From the NCBI RefSeq assembly GCF_900129125.1, contig NZ_FQVJ01000001.1, positions 124,001 to 188,000 on the forward strand: a stretch of 64,000 nucleotides of DNA, given 5' to 3'. The DNA is from Acidocella aminolytica 101 = DSM 11237. GTDB taxonomy: Bacteria; Pseudomonadota; Alphaproteobacteria; Acetobacterales; Acetobacteraceae. Of this stretch, positions 8,554 through 18,422 are shown in pieces. Below the pieces are notes generated by a model, which saw nothing but the letters and a program-made list of their open reading frames with translations, was not told the DNA's origin and did no database searches. A program made the translations under genes and the position numbers. How positions within the stretch are numbered: the stretch's first letter is position 1; every line of letters starts with the position of its first letter.

Positions 8554-10047
8554 ATGTCCTTGAAAATGCCCCTGCCGGACCAGAGGGTGCTCGCCCGGCG
8601 GGATGAAATTATAACCACCCTGCGCCGGATCGTGCCGGGTGAAGGTGTTATCGATCAGCCGCATGAACTGCGGCCTTTTGAGTCAGACGGCCTCACCGCT
8701 TATCGCCAGCCGCCAATGGTGGTGGTGTTGCCTGAAACGGTGGAGCAGGTGGCGACGATTTTGGCGTATTGCCACAAAAACAACGTTAAGGTGGTGCCGC
8801 GCGGGTCCGGCACCTCGCTCTCCGGCGGGGCGCTGCCTTTGGCGGATGCCGTTTTGCTCGGAATGGGCAAGTTCAACCGTGTGCTGGAAGTTGATTATGA
8901 GGACCGGCTGGCCGTGGTGCAGCCGGGCGTGACCAACCTTGCCATCACCAAGGCTGTGGAGGGGGAGGGGTTTTATTACGCCCCTGACCCGTCTAGCCAG
9001 ATTGCATGTTCCATCGGCGGCAATGTCGCGGAAAATTCCGGCGGGGTGCACTGCCTGAAATACGGCCTCACCACCAATAATGTCCTCGGCGTGGAGTTTG
9101 TGACGATGGAGGGCGAGATTCTGCGTATCGGTGGCAAGGCGCTGGATGCGCCGGGGCTGGACCTGCTGGGGATTATTGTCGGATCCGAGGGGCTGCTGGG
9201 CGTGGTAACAGAAGTCACCGTGCGGATTTTGCCCAAGCCCGAGACCGCGCGCGCCTTGCTCATCGGTTTTCCTACTGTGGAATCAGCAGGACAATGCGTG
9301 GCGGATACCATCGCGGCGGGCATCATTCCGGCGGGGATGGAGATGATGGACAGGCCCGCCATTCACGCGGCTGAAGCCTTCGTGAAAGTTGGCTACCCGC
9401 TGGATGTCGAGGCGCTGCTCATCGTTGAGCTGGACGGTCCAGGGGCGGAGTGCGATCATCTCATCGGAGAAGTTGAGGCCATTGCCCGCAAAAATGGCGC
9501 GGTCACGTTGCGCGCCTCGCGGGATGAGGCGGAGCGTCTTGCCTTCTGGGCCGGGCGTAAGGCGGCCTTCCCGGCGGTGGGGCGGCTTTCGCCAGATTAT
9601 TACTGTATGGACGGCACAATCCCGCGCGGCAAATTGCCGCGTGTGCTGCAGCGTATGAATGAGCTGTCCGCGCACTATGGCCTCGGCGTGGCCAATGTGT
9701 TCCACGCAGGAGATGGCAATTTACACCCGTTGATTCTCTACGATGCCAATAAGCCCGGCGAGTTAGAACGTGCCGAGGATTTCGGCGCTGACATTCTGCG
9801 CCTTTGTGTGGAGGTGGGTGGCGTGCTCACCGGTGAACATGGGGTAGGGGTGGAGAAACGGGATCTGATGCCGGATATGTTTTCTGAAGGTGATTTACGT
9901 CAGCAGCAACGGTTGAAATGCGCGTTTGACCCTGAATTGCTGCTCAACCCCGGCAAGGTGTTCCCCAGCCTGCATCGCTGCGCCGAGCTTGGGCGCATGC
10001 ATGTGCATCGCGGTCAGTTGCCGTTTCCTGAATTGCCGCGTTTCTAA
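8554..10047 (+). CDS. glcD: Glycolate oxidase FAD-binding subunit GlcD
   Basis: A 497-residue FAD enzyme of the vanillyl-alcohol-oxidase fold. The FAD-binding half has PRGSGTSLSGGALPLADAV (near residue 85) and IGGNVAENSGGVHCLKYGLT. The C-terminal cap has NVFHAGDGNLHPLILYD and LTGEHGVGVEKRDLM, which carry the conserved active-site histidines of the D-2-hydroxyacid oxidase/D-lactate dehydrogenase group. With GlcE and GlcF it oxidises glycolate (and often D-lactate) to glyoxylate, passing electrons to the respiratory chain. It follows livF by 22 bases and precedes glcE by 3. Length and order match E. coli glcDEF, though no glcG, glcB or glcA is nearby. Confidence 0.93.
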   Translation: MSLKMPLPDQRVLARRDEIITTLRRIVPGEGVIDQPHELRPFESDGLTAYRQPPMVVVLPETVEQVATILAYCHKNNVKVVPRGSGTSLSGGALPLADAVLLGMGKFNRVLEVDYEDRLAVVQPGVTNLAITKAVEGEGFYYAPDPSSQIACSIGGNVAENSGGVHCLKYGLTTNNVLGVEFVTMEGEILRIGGKALDAPGLDLLGIIVGSEGLLGVVTEVTVRILPKPETARALLIGFPTVESAGQCVADTIAAGIIPAGMEMMDRPAIHAAEAFVKVGYPLDVEALLIVELDGPGAECDHLIGEVEAIARKNGAVTLRASRDEAERLAFWAGRKAAFPAVGRLSPDYYCMDGTIPRGKLPRVLQRMNELSAHYGLGVANVFHAGDGNLHPLILYDANKPGELERAEDFGADILRLCVEVGGVLTGEHGVGVEKRDLMPDMFSEGDLRQQQRLKCAFDPELLLNPGKVFPSLHRCAELGRMHVHRGQLPFPELPRF

Positions 10048-10050
10048 GCC

Positions 10051-11187
10051 ATGGCCCAGCATCAACCACAAAATACCGATGAGATCTGTGGCATTGTCTC
10101 CGACGCCCTGACAAGTGGGGGCAAGCTGGAAATTATTGGCGGCGGCACTCGCGTTGATTTCGGCGCGCCTGAGCGCATGGCGGATCATCTCAGCCTGCGG
10201 GCACTTTCCGGCATCCTGGAATATGACCCGGCGGAGCTGGTGGTCACGGCCCGCGCCGGTACGCCATTGGCTGAGTTGAACGAGGTTGTGGCGGCACGTG
10301 GCCAGGCTTTTGCGTTTGAACCCTGGGGTGATGCGACATCCACCATTGGCGGCGTAATCGCGGCGGGCGTGGCGGGCCCGCGTCGAGTGTCGGCCGGAAG
10401 CGTGCGCGATCATCTCTTGGGGTTCGAGGCTGTTTCCGGCCGGGGCGAAGCATTCCGGGCTGGGGCCAAGGTGGTGAAGAATGTCACCGGCTACGACCTG
10501 CCAAAATTGCTCTGCGGTTCCTGGGGGCGGTTGGCGGTGTTGACGGAAGTGACGTTGAAAGTCCTGCCGTGCCCGCCTGAGCGCCTAACCTTGCTCTGGC
10601 ACGGGCTGGAGGACGAAGCGGCTTTCGCATTGATGCGTGAAGCCTTGCGTCAACCCGCTGATGTCGCGGCGGCCGCGCATCGCCCAGGCGAATATACGCT
10701 TATCCGTCTGGATGGCTTCGGCCCCTCCATTGCCGCGCGCAAGGCGCATCTCATCGCCGCACTGGCGCAGCATGGCCCGCCCGAAGCCTTGCATGAAGCT
10801 GATGCGGCAACGCTCTGGGCCAGCCTGCAAGCCGGTGGAGCTTTACCGCGGGATTTGCCCCTTTGGCGCCTCAGTCTGCCGCCGCGTCAGGCGTTTGCAG
10901 CCATCGCGCCCTTATGTGCCCTAGGCGGGCGTTACCTCGCGGATTGGGCGGGCGGTTTGGTTTGGCTGAGCCTCGCGGGCCATGATGCGGAAATACGCAA
11001 ACAGGCGGCGGAGGCAGGCGGTCACGCAGCCTTGTTCCGGGCATCGGCTAATTTACGCGCCCGCATCCCCGCGCTGCACCCGCAATCGCCCGGTATTGAA
11101 GCGCTGTCCCGCCGTGTGCGCCGCGCCTTCGACCCTCTGGGGGTGTTCGAGACCAACCGCTTCTTGGACGAACCAAATGCAGACTGA
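10051..11187 (+). CDS. glcE: Glycolate oxidase FAD-binding subunit GlcE
   Basis: A 378-residue shorter paralogue of GlcD. It keeps an FAD-binding half with GGGTRVDFGAPERM, the TARAGTPLAELNEVVAARGQ strand and VKNVTGYDLPKLLCGSWG, a GlcE-specific block. It lacks the long substrate cap of GlcD. Acts as a structural and flavin subunit of the membrane-associated glycolate oxidase. The start ATG lies 3 bases after the glcD stop. The end overlaps the glcF start by 11 bases, so translation of the two is probably coupled. Confidence 0.92.
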   Translation: MAQHQPQNTDEICGIVSDALTSGGKLEIIGGGTRVDFGAPERMADHLSLRALSGILEYDPAELVVTARAGTPLAELNEVVAARGQAFAFEPWGDATSTIGGVIAAGVAGPRRVSAGSVRDHLLGFEAVSGRGEAFRAGAKVVKNVTGYDLPKLLCGSWGRLAVLTEVTLKVLPCPPERLTLLWHGLEDEAAFALMREALRQPADVAAAAHRPGEYTLIRLDGFGPSIAARKAHLIAALAQHGPPEALHEADAATLWASLQAGGALPRDLPLWRLSLPPRQAFAAIAPLCALGGRYLADWAGGLVWLSLAGHDAEIRKQAAEAGGHAALFRASANLRARIPALHPQSPGIEALSRRVRRAFDPLGVFETNRFLDEPNAD

Positions 11188-12475
11188 TTTCACTCCCGCC
11201 CAGCTTGCGGACCCGAATATGGCGGCCTCTGAGGCCGTTATCCGCAAATGTGTCCATTGTGGCTTCTGCACCGCCACTTGCCCGACCTACACGCTGTTGG
11301 GCAATGAGCTGGATTCCCCGCGCGGGCGCATCTACCTCATCAAGGACATGCTGGAGAATGAGCGCACCCCGAGTGAGGAGGTAGTGAAGCATATCGATCG
11401 TTGCCTCTCTTGCCTCTCCTGCATGACCACGTGTCCCTCCGGCGTAAACTATATGCATTTGGTGGACCATGCGCGTGCTTATATCGAGACACGTTACCGC
11501 CGCCCCTGGCCTGAGCGGGTTTTGCGCGCCACCGTAGCGGCGATCTTGCCGAAGCCTGAACGCTTCCGCGCAGCCCTGAAAGTGGCGCGTCTGGCGCAAC
11601 CTGTCGCGCCACTTCTGCAAGGGGTGAAGCCCCTGCGCGCCGCTGCTGCCATGCTGAAGCTGGCGCCCGCCACTCTGCCCCCCAAGGCCGCGGTGACCAC
11701 GGCCAACGCATCAGGAGAACGCGGGCGGGTGGTGCTAATGCAAGGCTGTGCCGAGCCGGTGCTACGCCCAGAGATCCGCGCCGCCACGGTGCGGCTGCTG
11801 GAGCGGTGCGGCTATCAGGTCAGCTTCGCGGCGGGTGAGGAATGTTGCGGCGCGTTAACGCATCATATGGGCAAGGAGAAAGCGGCACTTCAATCAGTCC
11901 GCCGCAATGTGGAAGCCTGGACGCGTGAGATTGAAAAGGGCCTTGAAGCCATTGTCATCACCGCATCCGGCTGTGGCACCACTGTCAAGGATTACGGCTA
12001 CATGCTGCGGGACGATCCGACCTATGCTGACAAGGCCGCGAAAGTTTCCGCGCTCGCCAAGGACATAAGCGAAGTTCTGGAAGCCGCGGGCCTGCCGGAA
12101 CGCGCAGGACATAAGACGCTTACTGTTGCGTATCATCCGCCTTGTTCCATCCAGCACGGGCAGAAACTCACCACCGGGCCGCAGAATTTGCTGCGCGCGG
12201 CTGGATTTAATGTGCGTTTGCCGATGGACGCGCATCTCTGCTGTGGGTCAGCAGGTACCTACAATATTTTCCAGCCTGAGATTGCCACCCAGCTCGGCAC
12301 CCGCAAAGCGGAGACCTTGGCCAACTTGAGCCCGGATGTGATCGCCACCGGCAATATCGGCTGCGCGGTGCAGATCAGCCAGCATACGGGGGTGCCGGTG
12401 GTGCATATCGTTGAACTTTTGGATTGGGCGACCGGTGGCCCGGCTCCTGCGGCACTAGAGTCTCAGCCGGGATAA
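11177..12475 (+). CDS. glcF: Glycolate oxidase iron-sulfur subunit GlcF
   Basis: A 432-residue electron-transfer subunit. Two [4Fe-4S] sets are seen near the N-terminus: CVHCGFCTATCPTY and CLSCLSCMTTCPSGVNY. Two CCG domains follow, with EECCGALTHHMG and LCCGSAGTYNIFQP, which bind further clusters in this family. I placed the start at the ATG at 11177 (MQTDFTPAQLADPNM), because the in-frame extension upstream is the glcE shadow. It takes electrons from the flavins of GlcDE and hands them to quinone. Last gene of the liv-glc run; a convergent lipoprotein gene follows. Confidence 0.93.
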   Translation: MQTDFTPAQLADPNMAASEAVIRKCVHCGFCTATCPTYTLLGNELDSPRGRIYLIKDMLENERTPSEEVVKHIDRCLSCLSCMTTCPSGVNYMHLVDHARAYIETRYRRPWPERVLRATVAAILPKPERFRAALKVARLAQPVAPLLQGVKPLRAAAAMLKLAPATLPPKAAVTTANASGERGRVVLMQGCAEPVLRPEIRAATVRLLERCGYQVSFAAGEECCGALTHHMGKEKAALQSVRRNVEAWTREIEKGLEAIVITASGCGTTVKDYGYMLRDDPTYADKAAKVSALAKDISEVLEAAGLPERAGHKTLTVAYHPPCSIQHGQKLTTGPQNLLRAAGFNVRLPMDAHLCCGSAGTYNIFQPEIATQLGTRKAETLANLSPDVIATGNIGCAVQISQHTGVPVVHIVELLDWATGGPAPAALESQPG

Positions 12476-12551
12476 CCGGCCCTGATTCCCGCTAATTTGC
12501 AGTGATGCTAAAATCGTCAGGCGTCGCCATACAGAAGTTTAGCAGGGGAAG

Positions 12552-12587
12552 CGCCCAAGTCTGAGGATGAAATGTCAGGCTTGGGCG
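12552..12587. terminator. Stem-loop between convergent glcF and lipoprotein genes
   Basis: CGCCCAAGTCTGA (12552-12564) pairs with TCAGGCTTGGGCG (12575-12587), a 13-base stem with one G-T pair and a 10-base loop. It stands in the 126-base gap between two converging genes, where a bidirectional terminator is expected. Neither strand has a T-run after it, so it may stop transcription only weakly or mark 3' ends. Confidence 0.4.
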
Positions 12588-12601
12588 GATGATTCAGAGC
12601 T

Positions 12602-13072
12602 TTATGAGCCGTGGTAAACGTTGCCGTAGCTGGTCATGCACTGCACATAATTGATATTATATTGCTGTTGCATGTTTTGTTCAGACTTGTTGCTTCCCAG
12701 AGCAGCGGCGCCGCCGCCCAGCAACAAGCCGGACCCAGCGCCAATGGCCGCGCCCATGCCTGCATTGCCCGCTGCTGCCCCCAGCAACGCTCCTGCCGCG
12801 GTGCCGATCACGGTGCCGCCAACCGCCTTGGTGGTGGCGGAGCTCTTGGCCTGCTGGGCCGCGCTGTTCAGGTTCTGGCTGGCGATCTGGCGGCAATAGG
12901 CATCCTGCTGCTGGAATTCGGCTGGCGTTACTTTCTTGCCGGGCGTGACAAGAACGGTCGGCCCGGTTGGAGTCGGTACAGCGCAACCCGCCAAGGCCAG
13001 GGAAGCAACCAGCGCGCTACCGATGGCCGTGCCACGTACAAAACGGCGCGACTTGTTCATGCTCATATCCAT
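12602..13072 (-). CDS. Glycine-zipper outer-membrane lipoprotein
   Basis: A 156-residue lipoprotein. A basic start (MNKSRRFVRG) leads to a hydrophobic stretch and the lipobox LALAGC with the acylated Cys at residue 30. The middle holds a Gly/Ala-rich zipper (GGTVIGTAAGALLGAAAGNA, then AAIGAGSGLLLGGGAA), the type found in small membrane-spanning lipoproteins. A Gln/Asn-rich tail ends in YVQCMTSYGNVYHGS. AAGGAGGAG precedes the ATG at 13072. The gene begins only 30 bases after the end of the giant Hint-glycosyltransferase gene, on the same strand, so the two are probably cotranscribed. Its function is unknown; anchoring or helping export of the giant protein is a guess. Confidence 0.82.
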   Translation of the reverse strand: MDMSMNKSRRFVRGTAIGSALVASLALAGCAVPTPTGPTVLVTPGKKVTPAEFQQQDAYCRQIASQNLNSAAQQAKSSATTKAVGGTVIGTAAGALLGAAAGNAGMGAAIGAGSGLLLGGGAAALGSNKSEQNMQQQYNINYVQCMTSYGNVYHGS

Positions 13073-13087
13073 GATAACTCCTCCTTA

Positions 13088-13104
13088 AACCCCAAGGCGG
13101 GGTT
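13088..13104 (-). repeat. Small hairpin between the giant gene and the lipoprotein gene
   Basis: AACCCC-AAGGC-GGGGTT forms a 6-base stem overlapping the giant gene's stop codon and ending next to the lipoprotein ribosome site. It could tune translation or mRNA processing between the two genes. Short, so low confidence. Confidence 0.3.
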
Positions 13105-16100
13105 AAAAAATTCTGCCAGACCGGTTCGTGTCCGGCAACAGGGGGTGCACGGTCTCCACGGGCTGTAAGGCGCGTGAAAGCGCCATGATAACAGCTTTCT
13201 GCGAGAAATGCTCGCGCAACAAGGCACGGCCCTCGGTCACATGAACAGCGCTTTGCGGGGTATTGTTGTAAAGGGCCAGAATTTTATCCGCGAATGAGCG
13301 GGCTTCTCCGCCGATGGCCTCAGCCAGAACGGGCGTACAGGGCAGCCCTTCCGCCGCAACTGGGCTCATCACGCAAGGCACCCCGTATGCCCACGCCTCA
13401 AGTACTTTCCCTTTGATGCCAGCGCCGAACCGTAGCGGCGCCACGGCCAGTCGGGCTTGGGTATAGAGCGGGTCAAGATCCGCGACATAGCCGCGCAAAT
13501 CTACGCCGCGATCCTTCAAACGCGCGGTGATGCCGGACGGAATGCCTGCTCCCACCACAGTGAGTTGAATACCGGGCTGCTCTGCCTGGACAAGTGGCAT
13601 GACCTGTTCCACCAGCCAGATCAGCCCGTCAAGATTTGGTTCATGCGCAAAATGTCCAACAAAGATTAGTCCGGACCTGCCGCGCGCCGGGGCTGCCTTC
13701 GATTGCACCCGCACCCCCCAGGGCGCCACATGGATCAAGTGTTCATTAAGCCCAGCTTGGGCCAGAAAGGCGGCCTCGGCGTTGGAATGGGTGATGACGG
13801 CGCTGGCCTGTGCCATTGCCGCTAGTTCCTGCTGGCGCATATGCCGTGCCGCGCGGCTGACCTCCGGCCTGTTTTGTACCTTGGCCTGCCGTGCCAGACG
13901 CAAATGGTGTAGGTCCGCGACGCTATAGAGAATTTTAGCGCGCGGCTGATAATGACCGGCCAGAGCAATATAAGGAGCCGCCACGGAGATGCGGTGCAGA
14001 TAAATCAACTCGAACTGCCCGGCCTGACGGGCCAGCGCTTCTTCGATCGAGGTAATTGCGGGAGAGGTCAGGCAGGTAATGTCAAGCGCTTCCGGCTGGG
14101 CGATGGCGGCTGAATCTGTCATGGCGCCGGTTTTCGCGATGAAAGACACATGCCAGCCGAGCTTCTGCAAAGCCCGCATGTGCGAGACAATGGCCTGTGC
14201 GCCCGCATTGCGGTCTGGGCGTGGCCAGGCGTCGTCAATCACCAAAGCGCGCCGGGCTGGTTGTCTGGAGGTCTGGCCGCGCTGTTTACGCATGGGGCCG
14301 GCTTGTGCCAGCAGGCTGGCATGGCGTTGCTTGGTCTGCTCTGTTTCCTCTGTCAGCATGGCGAGCAGGTTCTGCGTCTGGGCCGCATTGCCAGCCCGGG
14401 AGGTGGCAATGCGTAATTGGGCCTGCAAGCTGTGTAAGGCGGCCTCATCCGCGCCAGTGACGGGCATGATACGCGAGGGCGCGCTGGAAAGCAGCATGCC
14501 GTTGCTTTTAGCGCGGACCGTGATGGCATGGGGCAGATGTGCCTCCAGCGGGCGGGCGAAAGGCAGATGGAAGCCGTGCCAGCCGTTGCCAATTCCCGCT
14601 TCAGCCAGATCCGCGCGGAATTCATTGGCCAGAACCGTGCCGATGAGCGCGCCGTTATCTAGTATCTCCAGCTCCACGGGCGTCTGGCTGTCACCTCTAA
14701 TCCAGGCCCAGCCTCGAACTCCAACCAAAGAGGCGTCGTCGATCACGCCATGCATTTCAGCCATGGGAGACATAACGGCTTGCGGCGCACGCGCCAAAAT
14801 GCGCCGTTGAATGGCGGTAAGGCGGCGTCCACCTTCAAGCATGGGGGCGCAGAACGCCCATTGTGCGCGCCTATCTTGCGGGTAAAGTGTCGAGAATTCC
14901 TCTGCGTTGTGGAACATGCTCCGGTTGCCGCAATCAACGAAGCTTTCAGTCGCGGTCCCCTCCGCGAAGATGATATCGTGGGTTTCGAGTTCGACATGGA
15001 AATAGTCGATCCGTTCCCGCCCTTCCACGACGGCGACATTGCGGCCATTGACCAGATGTTTCGCCTGAACCAGCCGCCGGTCGAGATACATGGCGTGTTC
15101 TGGCGACACATAAAGGTCGCGTTCCGGCATGTTCTCGCCCAGGGCTCCGGCGCTAATGCGGATGGGCCAGACATTACGGTTGACCGCCGCGAAGGCACCC
15201 AGATAGCTGCGTTTACCAATCCATTTAATAGGTCTGAACACGCCAGAAAGCGTCTTGACCCGGTCGCCGATCCGCAATGTTTCAACACGCATCGCGCCCG
15301 TATCAGTCAAAATGCGAGTGCCGGGGCAAAAGCAGGGTGTGCCGGTTTCTATCAGTGTCAGCACGTTACTTTGCTGGCTTAATTGAGCCCCAAGGCTGAC
15401 CGTGCCGGCACTGGTATTCGTGACGGCCTGATAATCCTGCATCGTGATATTGTAGGTACCGGGATTTAGGTTGAGCGACGTATTGGTTTGCCATTCACCG
15501 TCGATGTTGGCCGTAGCGGTTGTGGTGGTTACCACCGTGTTGTTGCTGGAAATTGTAATGACAACAAAATCCTCGCCATTCACCAGATTGGTGTTGCTGG
15601 AAATCCAGGACGCTACGCTGGTTGTCGTGCTGTTTTCGCCTGTCCAGGCAAAGGCCAGATTTTCCGCAGAGGATGTAATGGTATTGGAGACTAGGCTGGT
15701 CTGGCCCGCCAGCGCGGAGAACGTACCGTTCATTATCGTTCCCGCCACGGGAGCTGTTAGCACAGCCGCGCTCGACAGGCCGCTTGAAGCGACATTCTCA
15801 ACCATCAGGGCGGGGTTGCTGGCCATGCCGTCAGAGCCGGCCATGTTATAGGTCAGATAGCTCGTATATTGCGGCGCCGTTGTGCCACTTTCACCGTTCA
15901 CTGTGCCCAGCCCATCAATCCCGGCAGCGTTTGACTGGTTGGTATAGCTGGGGTTTTCAATCAGCACCTGGCTGGTGGCGGTGCCGTATGAAACATCAGA
16001 GCCAGGCAAGGAAGAAATTGAAATATCGCCGCTGTTGACGGAGGCGCCTGTCACGATACCGCCTGTCAAGGTCACATCCGTCAGCGTCGCACCGACGATT

Positions 16101-18274
16101 GAGCTGCTTGAGACGGTTGTGCCGCCGGTAATCTGAGTCGAGCCATTGGTAACAATCATTCCTGCCGTGACAGTTCCAGTCGTGATGCTGCCCGAAGACA
16201 AGGAGAAGCCATCCAATGAAGAGCCGGAGATCGTGCCGTCGGTCAGTGTGCCGCCATTCACGGTCTGGTTATCGATCGTGAAATTATAGAGGGAACCGTC
16301 GATCAGGCCGGTAGTGGCTGAGGTGCCGCTGCTGAGCGTGACATCGTTGATTATGACGCCATTGACCTCGACGGAGCTGATAGTGCCGCCCAATACAGTC
16401 CAGGTGCCGCCGGAGCCGCCCGCCAGTGTCGCATTGGTGATGGTGCCGGTGATTGTTCCGCTTTCGACCGAGGCGTTGACACTTGTATTAATGAGAGTGG
16501 GGGCGTTGATGCTGGCGCCCGTATAGCTACTGATCGTGGTTGAGGAGACATAGTTCGAGGTCAGATACAGATTGTAGGTTTTACTGGCACCGCTTAGCTC
16601 TTCCGTGACCTTGTACCAGGAGACCGCGCTGTTGCCGGTGTCCGCGGCAATGGGCAGGCCGCTGATTGTCAGTTGCCCGGTGGCCCCGGCCGTGCCCGCG
16701 GCCGTTGCCTCGAAGGAGATTGTGCCGTTCGTGGTGGTTTTGCTAATGTCCCAAACATGCCAGAGGCCGCCGTTGCTGGCGCCGTCCAGCGTGACATTGG
16801 TGAAGGTTGGCGTACCGAGGCCATCCGAGGTCATGATGCCGAGCACGATGGTGGCGTCCGGGTTTAGCACCACGCCTGGATTTTTGCCGCCGCCAGTTAC
16901 AAAATCCAATGCGATCGATGCGTTGCCGATCACCGTGTCCGATGCATAAGTCCCGCTGGCAGGCACCACAACATTGTTGATCGTGGGGGTGGTGTAGCCG
17001 GTTGGGGTATCACTCGCGCCAAAAACGGTCAGGCCAATCGTCGAGACATCAGTGCTGGTCCCTGGTTCCGCCAAAGAAAGGAGCGGTCCGCCAGCAGTAT
17101 AGGCAGCGGTTTGGGCGTCGGAATAGCCGTAGCCGTAGGAGTTGGAGTTATTGCCTATGACCGCTGCGTAACCATTATAAGTGTAACCGCTCACCACTGT
17201 GCCAGTTAAATGCTGGCCAAAACCGTAAGTGGGATCCCAGTTATAGCTGTCGTTCAGATTAACGCTGGATGCGGTGATCTGATTGTTCACCGGCGTGCCG
17301 GAGGTGCCGTAATAACCGGCATTGAAACCAACGACCATTTGCCGCAGCACCGTTCCCCATTGGTCGTTTGCGCCGGTATTGATGGAGGTATAGATTGTGC
17401 CGTTTTCCCAGATCGTTGCGTTTCCGTTGGTCTGGTAAATGCTGTTTTCAAGGTCCGTGGCGCTGATCTCGATGGTGCCGCGAATTTGGCTGCTGGATAC
17501 GGGGTCTAACCAGAATGTGCCGCCATTGGTGCCGGACGCCCAGTTGACCGTGTACGCAAAATAACCGGCATTATGATAAACGTTATTGGCGTCAGTGGCG
17601 CCATTGAAAAAACCAGAGATCTCGATGCTGCCTGAGAGAGAACTGACAGCGGCGACGTAAGAGTCCCAGTTGCTGGCGGAGGTGGGTGGCTCCACGCTGG
17701 AGATGGAGTTGGCTAGTGGCCCCGATGTGTAAGTGGTGATGGTGCCGCCGGCGGTGCTGAGCTGGCTGATCAGGCTGTCACCGCTGATATTATAACCAAC
17801 CGAGGCGCTTGAGCCGTTGGCATAGGTCACCCCCATGCCCATGGTCAGCCCGTATTCAACCACTGAGGTCAGGTTACCCGCATCCGTTGCGGTACCGCTT
17901 AGATTCAACTCGGCGGAATCATACCCAAAATCATAGGTCGCGGCATTGGTGGCGTTAATATCGCTTTGGGTGCTGATAATGCTGGGCAATGATGTGGTGC
18001 TGCTGCCATTCGCCTCGCTCTGGACCAGAATATACACTTTGCCGCTGACCATTGTATCGGGCAATGTGATGGGAATGCTCTCTCCTCCCAACGAGGAGGA
18101 TATGGTCACGGAGGCGCCGTTATTCACCGTGCCGTTGGCAAGCAGCGTGGTCCAGGTGCCGACGGTGGAAGCGCTGTCAAAATAAACCGCATAGACTGAG
18201 GACGCGGTATCTCCCCCCTGCGTTAAGCTGTCGATCAGCGTATTGCTGAGCGTGACATCCAACGTGGTGGCCAT
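13103..18274 (-). CDS. Giant chimera: GH64-like/beta-helix passenger, Hint self-processing domain, GT4 glycosyltransferase
   Basis: A single intact frame of 1723 codons. Residues 1-420 are Ser/Thr/Asn/Gly-rich and resemble the GH64 beta-1,3-glucanase (thaumatin-like) fold ([39 protein letters not shown]). Residues about 606-751 are short beta-helix-like repeats ([20 protein letters not shown]). A Hint domain starts at C981 ([14 protein letters not shown]), with block-B H1060 (VSPEHAMYL) and H1099 ([10 protein letters not shown]). A beta-sandwich at about 1170-1255 (VRGWAWIRG) follows. A GT4 glycosyltransferase spans about 1340-1700 with an E-rich nucleotide-sugar motif ([15 protein letters not shown]). 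No classical signal peptide is seen. AGGAG precedes the ATG. The Hint domain should break the chain before C981. The parts are recognisable; their combination and purpose are not known to me. Confidence 0.85.
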   Translation of the reverse strand: MATTLDVTLSNTLIDSLTQGGDTASSVYAVYFDSASTVGTWTTLLANGTVNNGASVTISSSLGGESIPITLPDTMVSGKVYILVQSEANGSSTTSLPSIISTQSDINATNAATYDFGYDSAELNLSGTATDAGNLTSVVEYGLTMGMGVTYANGSSASVGYNISGDSLISQLSTAGGTITTYTSGPLANSISSVEPPTSASNWDSYVAAVSSLSGSIEISGFFNGATDANNVYHNAGYFAYTVNWASGTNGGTFWLDPVSSSQIRGTIEISATDLENSIYQTNGNATIWENGTIYTSINTGANDQWGTVLRQMVVGFNAGYYGTSGTPVNNQITASSVNLNDSYNWDPTYGFGQHLTGTVVSGYTYNGYAAVIGNNSNSYGYGYSDAQTAAYTAGGPLLSLAEPGTSTDVSTIGLTVFGASDTPTGYTTPTINNVVVPASGTYASDTVIGNASIALDFVTGGGKNPGVVLNPDATIVLGIMTSDGLGTPTFTNVTLDGASNGGLWHVWDISKTTTNGTISFEATAAGTAGATGQLTISGLPIAADTGNSAVSWYKVTEELSGASKTYNLYLTSNYVSSTTISSYTGASINAPTLINTSVNASVESGTITGTITNATLAGGSGGTWTVLGGTISSVEVNGVIINDVTLSSGTSATTGLIDGSLYNFTIDNQTVNGGTLTDGTISGSSLDGFSLSSGSITTGTVTAGMIVTNGSTQITGGTTVSSSSIVGATLTDVTLTGGIVTGASVNSGDISISSLPGSDVSYGTATSQVLIENPSYTNQSNAAGIDGLGTVNGESGTTAPQYTSYLTYNMAGSDGMASNPALMVENVASSGLSSAAVLTAPVAGTIMNGTFSALAGQTSLVSNTITSSAENLAFAWTGENSTTTSVASWISSNTNLVNGEDFVVITISSNNTVVTTTTATANIDGEWQTNTSLNLNPGTYNITMQDYQAVTNTSAGTVSLGAQLSQQSNVLTLIETGTPCFCPGTRILTDTGAMRVETLRIGDRVKTLSGVFRPIKWIGKRSYLGAFAAVNRNVWPIRISAGALGENMPERDLYVSPEHAMYLDRRLVQAKHLVNGRNVAVVEGRERIDYFHVELETHDIIFAEGTATESFVDCGNRSMFHNAEEFSTLYPQDRRAQWAFCAPMLEGGRRLTAIQRRILARAPQAVMSPMAEMHGVIDDASLVGVRGWAWIRGDSQTPVELEILDNGALIGTVLANEFRADLAEAGIGNGWHGFHLPFARPLEAHLPHAITVRAKSNGMLLSSAPSRIMPVTGADEAALHSLQAQLRIATSRAGNAAQTQNLLAMLTEETEQTKQRHASLLAQAGPMRKQRGQTSRQPARRALVIDDAWPRPDRNAGAQAIVSHMRALQKLGWHVSFIAKTGAMTDSAAIAQPEALDITCLTSPAITSIEEALARQAGQFELIYLHRISVAAPYIALAGHYQPRAKILYSVADLHHLRLARQAKVQNRPEVSRAARHMRQQELAAMAQASAVITHSNAEAAFLAQAGLNEHLIHVAPWGVRVQSKAAPARGRSGLIFVGHFAHEPNLDGLIWLVEQVMPLVQAEQPGIQLTVVGAGIPSGITARLKDRGVDLRGYVADLDPLYTQARLAVAPLRFGAGIKGKVLEAWAYGVPCVMSPVAAEGLPCTPVLAEAIGGEARSFADKILALYNNTPQSAVHVTEGRALLREHFSQKAVIMALSRALQPVETVHPLLPDTNRSGRIF

Positions 18275-18422
18275 GAGCGTTTTCTCCTGGTTTTACCCGG
18301 TTTCCCAGATGAGACTTGGTTTGTATCTCTTAATGGAAAATTTCTTGTAATGTAATGGTTTGGAAAGCCTGAACGGTCAACGAATTTATCTGTTTGCCCG
18401 AAGCCTTGCGGTCAGGGTCGGA

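Noticed and set aside
12611-13168. 185-codon plus-strand frame over the lipoprotein gene
   Set aside because: Antisense shadow; the minus strand has a lipobox, ribosome site and glycine zipper.
15400-18200. Tandem DNA repeats in the giant gene
   Set aside because: The repeats are at the protein level (Thr/Ser/Gly-rich beta-helix turns); no exact DNA repeat unit is conserved.
13103-18274. Possible intein in the giant protein
   Set aside because: The Hint domain lacks the terminal His-Asn-Cys/Ser/Thr needed for splicing and is not inserted inside a single conserved domain.
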